Shown piece after piece: positions 1 through 8,200 of a stretch of DNA of 39,692 nt (the first letter of the stretch is position 1; each line of letters starts with the position of its first letter). The stretch is from Mesorhizobium amorphae (lineage in GTDB: Bacteria > Pseudomonadota > Alphaproteobacteria > Rhizobiales > Rhizobiaceae): NCBI GenBank assembly GCA_003240775.1, contig QFNI01000036.1, forward strand, positions 1 through 39,692. Reading direction: 5' to 3'. The translations under genes were made by a program, and so were the position numbers. The notes beneath the pieces are model-generated. The model was given only the letters and a program-made list of their open reading frames with translations. It was not told the origin of the DNA and did not search any database.

Positions 1-185
1 CAAACAGCGCGGTAGGCGGACGGCGCCCAGGTGGCCGCGATGATGCACGCGGCCCCGAAAGCCAAGCTGTTGAACACGTCCCGCAGGATGACGGGCGGCA
101 CGATGAGCGCCAGCACCCAGTAGAACACGAAGGCGCCGACCGCGAAGAAGATCGCACGTTTCGGCGTGATGGTGGAAAGCGTCAT
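1..185 (-). CDS. Small phage-type membrane protein, 3' end beyond the window
   Basis: The reading frame starts at the ATG at 185 and runs leftwards off the window edge, so only about 61 residues are visible. It begins MTLSTITPKRAIFFAVGAFV and has two hydrophobic stretches (roughly residues 11-33 and 41-53), so it is probably an integral membrane protein. The start overlaps the stop of the preceding gene as ATGA (182-185), and a purine-rich AGGTGGTG lies just upstream, both supporting translation within one cassette. By position, downstream of an endolysin, a holin-like and an Rz-like gene, it is likely part of a phage lysis or late region. The family is not recognised and the function is unknown. 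Confidence 0.55.
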   Translation of the reverse strand, partial: MTLSTITPKRAIFFAVGAFVFYWVLALIVPPVILRDVFNSLAFGAACIIAATWAPSAYRAV

Positions 186-415
186 CGGTTTTCACCACCT
201 ACAAAATCGAGAGTACTGTTGGCGAGGACCTGTCGGACCTCATGCGATTTGCGCTCGACCGCCATCACCGAGCCGACGAGCTGGGCTCGAGCTTGGCGCG
301 CTTCGTCGATGCGCCGCGAGCTTCGAGGGGCAGGCGCCACGTCGCGGTGGGTCACGGCCCGCTCAATAATCGGGTCTGGCTGTGGCGAGAACCAGCGCTT
401 GAGTGCAGCCATCAT
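182..415 (-). CDS. Hypothetical phage cassette protein (77 aa)
   Basis: A 77-residue basic protein beginning MMAALKRWFSPQPDP, with no membrane segment and an Arg/Ala-rich middle likely to be helical. The start is placed at 415 because ATG overlaps the stop of the upstream Rz-like gene as ATGA; its own stop overlaps the next start in the same way. This chain of ATGA overlaps shows a tightly coupled transcription and translation unit. The protein is not recognised. Its place inside a lysis cassette suggests a phage origin, but nothing in the sequence gives a role. Confidence 0.55.
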   Translation of the reverse strand: MMAALKRWFSPQPDPIIERAVTHRDVAPAPRSSRRIDEARQARAQLVGSVMAVERKSHEVRQVLANSTLDFVGGENR

Positions 416-666
416 GCAGCGCCCCTTCCACGGATTGTGGCAATGAATGCGTCCAGCGTGGCTTGGGTGGAGCGAGAGTTGTCGAAGCCCACCCAAGCCT
501 CCTTCAGAATGTCATCGTGGAGTTCCTCAATCAGCGCATCCTTGACAGCCATCTCCACCTTGTGTGCTGCATCCTTGGCCGCAAGCTCGGTGCGTGAGGT
601 GGCGCGCTCGGCGTCGAGGCGCTTCCACAGATGGATCACCACGCAGATCAGAAGCAGCGTCGCCAC
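412..666 (-). CDS. Rz-like inner-membrane spanin candidate (84 aa)
   Basis: Residues 1-14 form a short hydrophobic N-terminal anchor (begins MATLLLICVVIHLW) and residues 15-55 are strongly charged, Ala-rich and probably coiled coil. That is the layout of phage i-spanins (Rz), which link the inner and outer membranes for the last step of lysis. The start is a GTG at 666, within the last 19 bases of the upstream holin-like gene, implying translational coupling. No o-spanin (Rz1) lipoprotein with a lipobox was recognised in the alternative frames. The assignment rests on topology and on position after an endolysin and a holin-like gene, not on sequence similarity. Confidence 0.45.
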   Translation of the reverse strand: MATLLLICVVIHLWKRLDAERATSRTELAAKDAAHKVEMAVKDALIEELHDDILKEAWVGFDNSRSTQATLDAFIATIRGRGAA

Positions 667-977
667 CCCAGCACGCCTTGCGTGAAGAAGTAGGCGGCAA
701 GCTCCTTGCCGACTTCAGGCCCCATGGTGCTGCTCAGGTGCCCAGTGGCGAGCGCTGTCAGGACCAGCCCGAGCGTCAAGTTGGAGCGATACCAGGGCTC
801 CTGGTTGGTCTGGTTGACGACTACGGCCGTCACTTCCTGCGTCACCGCGGCGGCAACGCGAGAAGCATCCACGCCTCTCATGGCGCGCCCGCCGGTGTTG
901 TCGGAAACGGCGTCCTTCGTGGCTTCTCGGATTACAGGGGCGAGCACCTCGATCGCGGTGCGCGTTGCGGTGTTCAT
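648..977 (-). CDS. Putative phage holin-like protein (109 aa)
   Basis: A 109-residue protein with a polar N-terminal half (residues 1-60) and a C-terminal half holding the motif NQEPWYRSNLTLG, then a hydrophobic stretch (about 66-82). Proteins with a soluble N-half and a short C-terminal membrane part after a conserved W-Y/Q-S-x-x-T-x-G motif are common in rhizobial prophage lysis regions and are often annotated as holins; that link is from memory. AAGGA lies about 8 bases before the ATG at 977. It follows the endolysin in the leftward cassette and overlaps the Rz-like gene by 19 bases. The holin role is inferred from context. Confidence 0.5.
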   Translation of the reverse strand: MNTATRTAIEVLAPVIREATKDAVSDNTGGRAMRGVDASRVAAAVTQEVTAVVVNQTNQEPWYRSNLTLGLVLTALATGHLSSTMGPEVGKELAAYFFTQGVLGWRRCF

Positions 978-1039
978 GGAGATGGTCCTTTGGGAATGAG
1001 CCCGACTACGCGAGCGTGGGTAGAGGTCGAGGGGGGTCT

Positions 1040-1261
1040 ATGAGCGAGCTGCGACGCATCGAAGTTGACTTCAACGAGCGCGAAGGCACTGACGACATCA
1101 TCATCGACTACGGAACTCGTGCGAATGCCGAGCTCGAACCCGCTGCGTTTGGAAATCGGGTGATCCTGACCGATGGCCAGATCGAAGTGGAGGCTGTCTT
1201 GAAGAGAGGCTACCACTACGATGTGGTGGAGAGATTGATCGGTCGACCATCAAGGATCTGA
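1040..1261 (+). CDS. Small acidic hypothetical protein opposing the lysis cassette (73 aa)
   Basis: A 73-residue protein beginning MSELRRIEVDFNEREG, mixed in charge and rich in predicted beta strands, with no membrane segment or cysteines. The start at 1040 has a strong purine-rich GAGGGGGG just upstream. It occupies exactly the gap between the endolysin stop (1300) and the holin-like start (977) but is read in the opposite direction. Its sequence looks protein-like, while the antisense frame over 974-1216 does not. The family is not recognised. It may be a phage accessory gene acquired separately from the lysis genes. Confidence 0.55.
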   Translation: MSELRRIEVDFNEREGTDDIIIDYGTRANAELEPAAFGNRVILTDGQIEVEAVLKRGYHYDVVERLIGRPSRI

Positions 1262-1299
1262 TCTGACAGAGGCTCGCCGGGATAAACGGCGCACCAACC

Positions 1300-1902
1300 T
1301 CACGCGCCGAGGAGCTGCAGCCGCTCGGCCTGGCGGCAGGCGACGAGGCCGGGCAGCACCTTGCCACCAGCCTTGTTCCAAGAGAGGAAGGCGTTCGCCG
1401 CGCCCGCCCGGTCGCCTGCGTTCAGCTTGCGCACCAGCGTGGACTTGGCGAAAGTGCCCGTCCCGATGTTGAAGGCGAGCGACGCGAGCGCGTCGAACTC
1501 GTGCTGCAACACGGCGATGGTGAGCGCCGAGAATATGGCCCGCTCGAAGGTGGCGAGATCGCGCGACAGGATCGCGTCGGACTGCTTGGCCGTGATGGTG
1601 AGCCCTTGCGTGACCACGGGATCACCCGCAGCAGAGGTGTGGCTCACGCCGTTCGTCCAGATGCCCACGCTGTCGCGATGGGCCTTGAACTTGTTGCCCT
1701 CGCGCTTGGTGAGGAGCGCCCTGCCCCTGTCGGACATCTTGAGAGCGCCGGCCACCACGGGCGGCACCACATCGGCCGCAGCCGTGTCGAGCGCGCGAGA
1801 GATGGCGGCCAGGGACACAGGCCCCAGCACGCCGTCGATCTTGCCGTCATAGTAGCCGAGCGCACGCAGCCGCGTTTGCACGGCCCGAGGGGTCGCGGTC
1901 AT
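1300..1902 (-). CDS. Phage endolysin, GH24 (T4-type) lysozyme with N-terminal peptidoglycan-binding domain
   Basis: A 200-residue muramidase cleaving the MurNAc-GlcNAc bond of peptidoglycan at the end of a phage cycle. Residues 5-40 match a PG_binding_1 repeat (LRALGYYDGKIDGVLGP). Residues 55-200 are the GH24 domain with the catalytic Glu68, Asp77 and Thr83; the 9- and 6-residue spacings equal those of T4 lysozyme Glu11, Asp20 and Thr26. The start is set at 1902 because GGAG lies 8 bases upstream; the frame is open to 2004, but that extension has no such site and no homology. There is no obvious signal-arrest-release segment, so export would need the holin. It is the first gene of the leftward lysis cassette. 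Confidence 0.88.
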   Translation of the reverse strand: MTATPRAVQTRLRALGYYDGKIDGVLGPVSLAAISRALDTAAADVVPPVVAGALKMSDRGRALLTKREGNKFKAHRDSVGIWTNGVSHTSAAGDPVVTQGLTITAKQSDAILSRDLATFERAIFSALTIAVLQHEFDALASLAFNIGTGTFAKSTLVRKLNAGDRAGAANAFLSWNKAGGKVLPGLVACRQAERLQLLGA

Positions 1903-2303
1903 GGCAGTACTCCATTGTTGGTAGATCGGCCCGAGGAACGCTTGGGATCGGCCAGGCTTCTCTGCCCCGGTGCCTTGCACCATGGGGCGCTTGCGCAGCC
2001 TCACGCCCGGCCCTGGGGAGCCCCTCTCCCTTGGCGCCGGGCGAACTGACAGAGATGAGATTGACGCGAGATCAGGCGAAGCGCAGACATCCGCGCCCGC
2101 TCATCGCGACCTCCATCAGATGAGCAGGCAGGCCCGCCAGGCAGAGCTTGCCGCATGCATGCTGGGCCGCTTCGGATATCGCGGACTTCCACTCGACCGA
2201 AGTGCGGCGGAGAGCGGTGCCGTTAGGTCAGTTCTAATCCGCGAAACTAATTCTCTTACCACGTCGTGCTTAGGCGCATGTCTGATGCGCTGGGGCACTT
2301 GAT
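1903..2303. other. Gap without a convincing gene, containing one hairpin
   Basis: The 400 bases between the divergently read endolysin and the gene at 2304 hold only short, low-quality open frames. An inverted repeat, CGCCCGGC (2004-2011) with GCCGGGCG (2036-2043), could form a stem with an inner GGGGAG/CTCTCC pairing; it has no T-run. The stretch around 2225-2270 is more AT-rich than its surroundings and may hold a promoter for the rightward gene, but no clear -35/-10 pair was seen. Confidence 0.5.
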
Positions 2304-2759
2304 TTGAACTCTTTATGGTTTGTTGATCTCAACGCAGGCCGGTCAGAACGACTAGCCGCGCTATCTCCAATCGTCACTGCCCCAGCCGCCTACGATCTTG
2401 CCCGAGCCCTGCGTGACGGCCGCACCGATGTTGCAAACCAGGACGGCTTCGAACTGACAGCCACCGTCACGGCATCCGCTCTCGTATGCTCATTGCATCT
2501 GGGCGCGGGTGCGCCGCTTGCGACCATCGGCGTAGCGAAGTCGGCAGATGATGGCGAACGCCTATGGGGTGCACTTCAGAACGCAGCGCTTGGCAGCACG
2601 CCATCCCTTGCTGCGGAACGGCCAGATGCTCCATTCTTCGTGTTGCACACCAAGGCTGGCCATGATTTTGATGCAGGCCCGTCAATGTCTTGGCTCGAGC
2701 GCTACGGTCTGGAAATCACCTGCGCTTGGGTCGGCCAGAGGCTTCCGCGCACGTGTTGA
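2304..2759 (+). CDS. Unknown 151-aa protein, intact homologue of the pseudogene at 35276-35728
   Basis: The frame opens just after an in-frame stop at 2283 and the only usable start is the TTG at 2304. The product is a soluble 151-residue protein with no signal peptide or membrane segment. Its strongest support as a real gene is internal: a second copy at 35276-35728 aligns from the same TTG to the same C-terminus, with about 51 of 79 identical residues in the central part (both contain AAYDLARAL, SADD and ALQNAAL). The function is unknown. It sits between a phage endolysin and a glycosyltransferase, while the other copy precedes a UDP-glucose dehydrogenase, so an association with exchangeable surface-polysaccharide or phage islands is possible. 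Confidence 0.6.
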   Translation: MNSLWFVDLNAGRSERLAALSPIVTAPAAYDLARALRDGRTDVANQDGFELTATVTASALVCSLHLGAGAPLATIGVAKSADDGERLWGALQNAALGSTPSLAAERPDAPFFVLHTKAGHDFDAGPSMSWLERYGLEITCAWVGQRLPRTC

Positions 2760-2819
2760 CAATCAATCATGTCGGGCCAAGTTCGAGCCAGGGCCTTTGC
2801 GGGCAAGAGCGGGGCTCTA

Positions 2820-2851
2820 GGCCCGGTGCCGGTTGGGGCAGGCGCCGGGCC
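2820..2851 (-). terminator. GC-rich hairpin just downstream of the glycosyltransferase gene
   Basis: An 11-bp stem, GGCCCGGTGCC with GGCGCCGGGCC (one T-G wobble) around a 10-base loop, lies 5 bases beyond the stop of the leftward glycosyltransferase. There is no T-run, so it may be an RNA-stabilising or weak terminator structure. It also separates this gene from the convergent gene ending at 2759. Confidence 0.4.
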
Positions 2852-2856
2852 GTTCG

Positions 2857-3723
2857 TCAGAACAGGTCGGCAATCACATCCGGGATGTAGAACAACCTAC
2901 CACTGACGATCTGCGCCTTGGGCGGCGAGTAGATGCCCTGCTGGGTTTTGCGGATCGACTTGAGAACTCTGTCAACATACCCTGAGAGTGAGGCATCAGC
3001 GGCATCGGTGAAAAGAGCGGCCCGCTTCAGCAGCTTGCTGTGCTGGGAAAGAACGCCAATCCATTTCTCGTCTTCTAAACGTTGGTGTTGCCCAGCGGCA
3101 GGAAATGCCCACTGCATCGCCCGGGTACGCGCCAACCGCGCCAACCCCTGCGCCTTGTCGTAATAGCGCAGATGGATCATGTAGAGATCCGAGAAGTTGG
3201 GTGGGGTGCTACACCCATGGAACCCTGTACCGAACACGACTGGCATGCGGACGATGTTCGGCTTGCACATGGGTGAGATGAACTGTGCCCAACGTCGTTG
3301 ACGAAGAACTGGCACACCAGAGATTAGGTCCGGCTCCTCGTCGATAAGATGTACGAGGTTCAATCCAATCGATGTGACAATCTTGCCTTCAATACCGGCC
3401 GCGCAGTAGGCGGCTAGGCTCTCGTGCTTACGCGGGTCTGCGAGGAGGAACTCATCCACATCCGTTTGGATCACGTTGTCGAAAAATTGCAGCAGCGCTG
3501 CGCATTGGAAACTGACCGCATTTGCCCTCTTCTCATTGTCCTTCGGGCTTCGCGGTATGCGAATGACGTTTGCCCTACCAACATCATCGAGCGAGCCATC
3601 GCTTGACCCATGGTCGATGATGAAGAGGTTCTCTTCACCGAACTGCCTTCCATAGTACCGAGCCCATAGCGGAACGAACTCCGGCTCGTTGTAGACCATG
3701 GTCACTACGGCAGTGCTCTTCAC
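2857..3723 (-). CDS. Glycosyltransferase family 2-like protein
   Basis: A 288-residue protein with an N-terminal GT-A type fold: AVVTMVYNEPEFVPLWARYY at 5-24, IIDHGSSDGS at 36-45 (sugar-nucleotide binding loop), and a metal-binding DxD as QTDVDEF at 86-92. This pattern fits the Glyco_tranf_2_4/DUF23-like group that adds sugars to surface glycans; donor and acceptor cannot be read from the sequence. No membrane segment or signal peptide is present, so it is probably cytoplasmic. The frame begins with GTG at 3723, with GGA about 9 bases before it; a later ATG at 3699 would remove the first beta strand. It lies alone and leftward between the unknown gene at 2304 and the prophage remnant, and may be a phage-carried or island-borne surface-modification gene. 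Confidence 0.8.
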   Translation of the reverse strand: MKSTAVVTMVYNEPEFVPLWARYYGRQFGEENLFIIDHGSSDGSLDDVGRANVIRIPRSPKDNEKRANAVSFQCAALLQFFDNVIQTDVDEFLLADPRKHESLAAYCAAGIEGKIVTSIGLNLVHLIDEEPDLISGVPVLRQRRWAQFISPMCKPNIVRMPVVFGTGFHGCSTPPNFSDLYMIHLRYYDKAQGLARLARTRAMQWAFPAAGQHQRLEDEKWIGVLSQHSKLLKRAALFTDAADASLSGYVDRVLKSIRKTQQGIYSPPKAQIVSGRLFYIPDVIADLF

Positions 3724-3817
3724 CCTTCAGTTCCAATTCTGCCTGAGTGTCGGGCGGCCCGACGCACGGATGCGGCTACCCAGTTTGCCCACACTCAACT
3801 TATGCGCGCTTTCTCAG

Positions 3818-4150
3818 CTAGGATGCCAGCGCGTAAAGTCCAGCGTCGAATTTCGCCTTGGTGCGCTCCCAGTCAGCGTTCAGAACCGCCTCTGGATCAC
3901 GACCGCTCAAGCCGAGCGCTTCGATCCCTCCGCGGAACAGCTTCCATTTGCGGGCCGCAGTCGCCTCCGTATTGTTGGCACCCACCACTTGCAAGGTGCT
4001 CAACGTGATGCCGTTCGCGGTTCGCACACGGATGACCTCGGACGCCTTGCCGTCGATGGTCTCCGTAGCGTCTTCGAGCGCGGTGGGGTTCTCGCGGACA
4101 TACTTCGCGTCTTCCTTGGCCGACATCGCCGCAAGGCTATCGCTGCCCAT
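3818..4150 (-). pseudogene. Truncated phage-type protein (C-terminal 110 residues)
   Basis: The leftward frame encodes a 110-residue segment from MGSDSLAAMSAKEDAKYVRE to KAKFDAGLYALAS that reads as genuine coding sequence. Upstream of about 4150 the same open frame runs antisense to the integrase and is no longer protein-like, so the 5' part has probably been lost at the junction with the integrase remnant. An ATG at 4150 could still start translation, but no good ribosome site precedes it. The family is not recognised; I infer a phage structural or hypothetical protein. It could instead be a short complete gene, which would argue against the deletion model. Confidence 0.5.
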
Positions 4151-4153
4151 CGC

Positions 4154-5176
4154 GCTGACCCGCTTGCCTTCAACGGGACGATCAAGTCGCTTCTGTCGAT
4201 CTACCAGCGGCACGAGGACAGTCCATTCCGGAAGCTCAAGCCGGGCACGAGCTATCCCTACACCTTCTACCTCGGGAAGCTCGAAGGCCATATCGGCGAG
4301 CGTCGGCTGGAGGCCATCAACGGAATCGACATCGGCCGCTGGCACAAGGTCTGGTCATCGGACGGGAAGCACCTCGCGGCAGCCGCCATGGCGCGGACGG
4401 TGTTCGATTCGGCGCTGGCATTCGGCGTGATGCTGCGCCTCTCCGGCTGCGCCGATCTTCGAGAAATCCTGAAGGCCGCACAGAAGAAGCTGCCTAAGGC
4501 CTCGCCGCGCACCGCGGTCCTGACCGCCGATCAAGTGGTGAAGCTCCGCCAAGCCGCTCACGCTGAGGGACGAGCGTCCCATGCGTTGGCCTATGCGCTG
4601 GCGTTCGAAGTGACGCTGCGCTTGTGGGACGTGATCGGTCAGTGGTGGCCGATCGAGCGCGAAGGTGTCTCGGATGTGCTCGACGCTACCGGCCGTCATA
4701 AGTGGTTCGGTTTGCGATGGGAGGATGTCGGGCCAGATGTCGTGCTGACCTATCAGCCATCGAAAACGACGGGCACGACGGATGCCGAGATCAAGTACCG
4801 CCTGACGAATGCGCCGATGGTGATGGAGGAGCTTCGCCACTGGCCGGAAGCGCGGCGGACCGGCCCGGTGATCGTCAGCGAGGCAACCCGCCTGCCCTAC
4901 TGGAACAAAACGTTTTCCGAACAGTGGAACCAGCACCGAAAGGAGGCCGGGATCAAAGGCGCGGTCTGGGCGAGAGACCTCCAGGCATCTGGCATCACCG
5001 AAGCCAGGGCGTCGAATGCATCGGCCGACGATGCCGCGAACGTCGCCGGTCACAGCTCCTCCAGAACAACCTCGAAAGTCTACGACCGGGCTGTTCTGGA
5101 GGCTGCTGACCGCTTCGCAGCAGCCCGGTTGGAGGGCCGGAAACAGAGCGGAAACGGGGGCGGTAACGGGCGGTAA
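4154..5176 (+). pseudogene. Tyrosine-recombinase (phage integrase), 5'-truncated and lacking catalytic Arg II
   Basis: About 340 codons match the core-binding and catalytic domains of rhizobial prophage integrases. Homology begins near 4154 (DPLAFNGTIKSLLSIYQ); the open frame extends left to 3698, but that part is antisense to the truncated phage protein. No ATG, GTG or TTG occurs in frame from 4154 until 4388, so the N-terminal arm domain and start are missing. The first catalytic Arg (TLRLWDVIG, codon at 4619) and the Tyr nucleophile (KVYDR, codon at 5081) are present, and His is in AGHSSSRTT. The second Arg position (RDLQASG, codon CAG at 4982) is Gln, 23 residues before the GH, exactly where HxxR should be. 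The gene is very probably inactive. It ends 78 bases from the convergent ileS stop. Confidence 0.85.
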
Positions 5177-5219
5177 CGGCCCCCGAAAAAACGCCGCCTT
5201 TTCAGATGGTTGGAAATAT

Positions 5220-5246
5220 TTGGCGTTAGGGAAACGCTAACGCCAA
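5220..5246. terminator. Hairpin between convergent integrase remnant and ileS
   Basis: A perfect 10-bp inverted repeat, TTGGCGTTAG and CTAACGCCAA around a 7-base loop, lies 8 bases past the ileS stop (5254, leftward) and 44 bases past the integrase stop. Its position between convergent genes suits a bidirectional terminator; T-runs are short on both sides. Confidence 0.55.
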
Positions 5247-5253
5247 TCCGCGC

Positions 5254-8200
5254 TCAGAGCAGGCCCGCCGCGCGCAGTTCCTCCAGTGCGGCCGCATCGC
5301 GCGCGCTGACATCGGGAAAGCGGGGGTCGGACCCCACATCCGCCGTCCAGCGCCAAGAGCGTGCGCAGCGCTGGAGGCCGTGGTCGGCGGCGCGCTCCAC
5401 CACCACCGCGAGCCCGCCCGCATCGTCCGCGCGGAACGCATCGGCGGGTGCCTCGCCTTGTTCCACCACGAAGCCGCTGGTGATGGCGATCTCGGCCATG
5501 TCGAGGCCCTCGATCGCCTGAGCCAGCCCCGTGTCCACGCCCCAGACGCGCACCACGGCTTCCAGCGAGGAGCCGATGCGCTTTTCCGCGCGCGCGATCT
5601 CGAGAGCAGCCGTCACCGCCCGACGCAGGCGCCGGACCTGCTGCCAGCGTGCCGCCAGCGCATCGTTGCGCCACTCGGCGGGCACCGTGGGAAACTGCTG
5701 GAGATGGACGGATGCCGTGCCGCCCATGCGCTGATCCCACGCTTCTTCCGCGGTGAAGGGCAGCATGGGTGCGAGCCACTTCACCAGGCAGTCGAACAGT
5801 TGCCGCACGGTCTGGAGGGCCGCCTTGCGCTTCGAGCTCGACGGCGCTTCGCAATAGAGCGCGTCCTTGCGCACATCGAAATAGAAGGCGGACAGGTCCA
5901 CCACCGCGAAATCCAGGATGGCCTTGGTGATGCGCTTGAAATCGAACGCGTCGTAGGACGCGCGCACCAGCGCGTCCAGTTCCGCCAGGCGATGCAGCAT
6001 CAGGCGCTCGAGCTCGGGCATGGCCGAAAGCGGCAATTCCTCGCCCTCGTCATGCGCGAGCGTGCCCAGCATCCAGCGGATCGTGTTCCGCAGCTTGCGG
6101 TAGCTGTCGATGTTGGTCTGCAGCACAGTCTTGCCGAGGCGCTGGTCCTCCCAATAATCCGTGGTCATCACCCAGAGGCGCAGGATGTCGGCGCCCGACT
6201 GCTTCATGACGTCCTGCGGCACCACGGTGTTGCCGAGCGACTTCGACATCTTGCGGCCCTGCTCGTCCATGGTGAAGCCGTGCGTCACCACGGCCTCATA
6301 GGGGGCGCGCCCGCGCGTTCCGCAGGATTCGAGAAGCGAGGAGTGGAACCAACCGCGATGCTGGTCGGAGCCTTCGAGATAAACGTCGGCCGGCCATTTG
6401 AGGTCGGGCCGGTCTTCCAGCGTGAAGCTGTGCGTCGAGCCGGAATCGAACCACACGTCGAGGATGTCGCGCACCATCATCCAGGGCTCGCCGGCGCGCG
6501 AGCCCAGGAAGCGCTCGCGCGCGCCATCCGCGAACCAGGCGTCGGCGCCCTCCCCCTCGAAGGCCTCAAGGATGCGCGCGTTCACGCTCTCGTCCTTCAG
6601 GATCTCGCCGTCCGCATCCACGAAGATGGCGATCGGCACGCCCCAGGCGCGCTGGCGCGACAACACCCAGTCGGGGCGTTCCGCGATCATCGCGCGCAGG
6701 CGCGTCTGCCCGCCCGCCGGCACGAAGCGTGTGGCGTCGATGGCCGCGAGCGCGCGGGAGCGCAGCGTGTCCGGCTGGTCCTCGGTCTGCAGTCTCGCTG
6801 CGCCGTCTTCGCTCAACCCATAGCCACCGAGCGGCTTGTCCATGTGGACGAACCATTGCGGCGTGTTGCGGAAGATCACCGGCTTCTTGGAGCGCCAGGA
6901 ATGCGGGTATGAGTGTTTGAGGCGTCCACGCGCGAAAAGCGCGTCGGCCGCGATCAGGGCCTCGATCACCGCCTTGTTGGCGTCGCCCTTCTTGCCGGCG
7001 TCGTCGATCACGCGCGCGGGTCCGCCTGCGCGGTCGGGGCCGAAGCCCGGCGCGTCCTTGGTAAAGAAGCCGGCATCGTCCACCGTGAAGGGGATCGCCG
7101 TCTCGACGCCCGCAAGACGCAGCGCGGGCGCGGCATCCATCCAGGCTTCGAAGTCCTCCCGGCCGTGGCCGGGCGCGGTGTGCACGAAGCCCGTGCCCGC
7201 GTCATCGGTCACATGGTCGCCCGCCAGCATGGGCACGGTGAAGGTGTAGCCGAGTGCGGCGAGCGGGTGGGAAAGCTGAATCGATCCAAGCTCTTCGGCC
7301 GAAACGCTGCGGATCATGTGAAGGGTGAGCTTGGCCTTTTCGGCCGCGTCCGCGCTCAGGTTCTGCGCGAAGATAAGCTTCTCGCCGGGCCGCGGCCCGA
7401 ACTCGTTCTCGACCGAGACCACCTCGTAGAGCCCGTATGCCACGCGCGGCGAATAGGCGACCGCCCGGTTGCCGGGAATGGTCCATGGCGTCGTGGTCCA
7501 GATCACGACCGAGGCGCCTTCGAGGTCGGACGCCACGCCCACGCCGGTGCCCGCGAGCGCGTTGGCCGCAGCCGAGTCCGCCGCCTCGTGCGCGCCGCGA
7601 ACGGGGAACTTCGCCCAGATCGTGTCGCTCTCGTAATCCTGGTACTCGACTTCCGCCTCGGCGAGTGCGGTGCGTTCCACCACGCTCCACATGACGGGCT
7701 TGGAGCCGCGGTAGAGCTGGCCCGACATCGCGAATTTCAGAAGCTCGCCGGCGATGCGGCTTTCCGCATGGAAGGCCATGGTCGTGTAAGGGTTCTTGAA
7801 GTCGCCGACCACGCCGAGCCTTTGGAACTCGGCCGCCTGCATGCCGATCCAGTGGGCGGCGAAAGCCCGGCACTCCGCGCGGAACTCGTTGAGCGGCACC
7901 TCGTCCTTGTTCAGACCCTTGGCGCGATACTGCTCCTCGATCTTCCACTCGATCGGCAGGCCGTGGCAGTCCCAGCCCGGCACGTAGTTCGCGTCATAGC
8001 CCCGCATCTGGAAGGAGCGGTTGATGACATCCTTCAGGATCTTGTTGAGCGCGTGCCCGATATGGATGTTGCCGTTGGCATAGGGTGGGCCGTCATGCAG
8101 CACGAAGAGTGGCCGGCCGGCCGCGTCCTCGCGCAGCCTGCGGTAGAGATCGCCCTCCTCCCAGCGCGCGACGATGAGCGGCTCCTTTTCGGGCAGCCCC

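Noticed and set aside
2001..2298. Short leftward frames in the gap upstream of the endolysin
   Set aside because: No ribosome sites, no recognisable sequence and overlap among themselves; treated as non-coding.
3698..4153. N-terminal extension of the integrase frame to an ATG at 3698
   Set aside because: The extension lacks integrase features and runs antisense to a protein-like segment; it is open by chance after a fusion.
1..5260. Search for att direct repeats or a tRNA target near the integrase
   Set aside because: No tRNA gene and no convincing direct repeat was found by eye; the other end of the element is outside the window or deleted.
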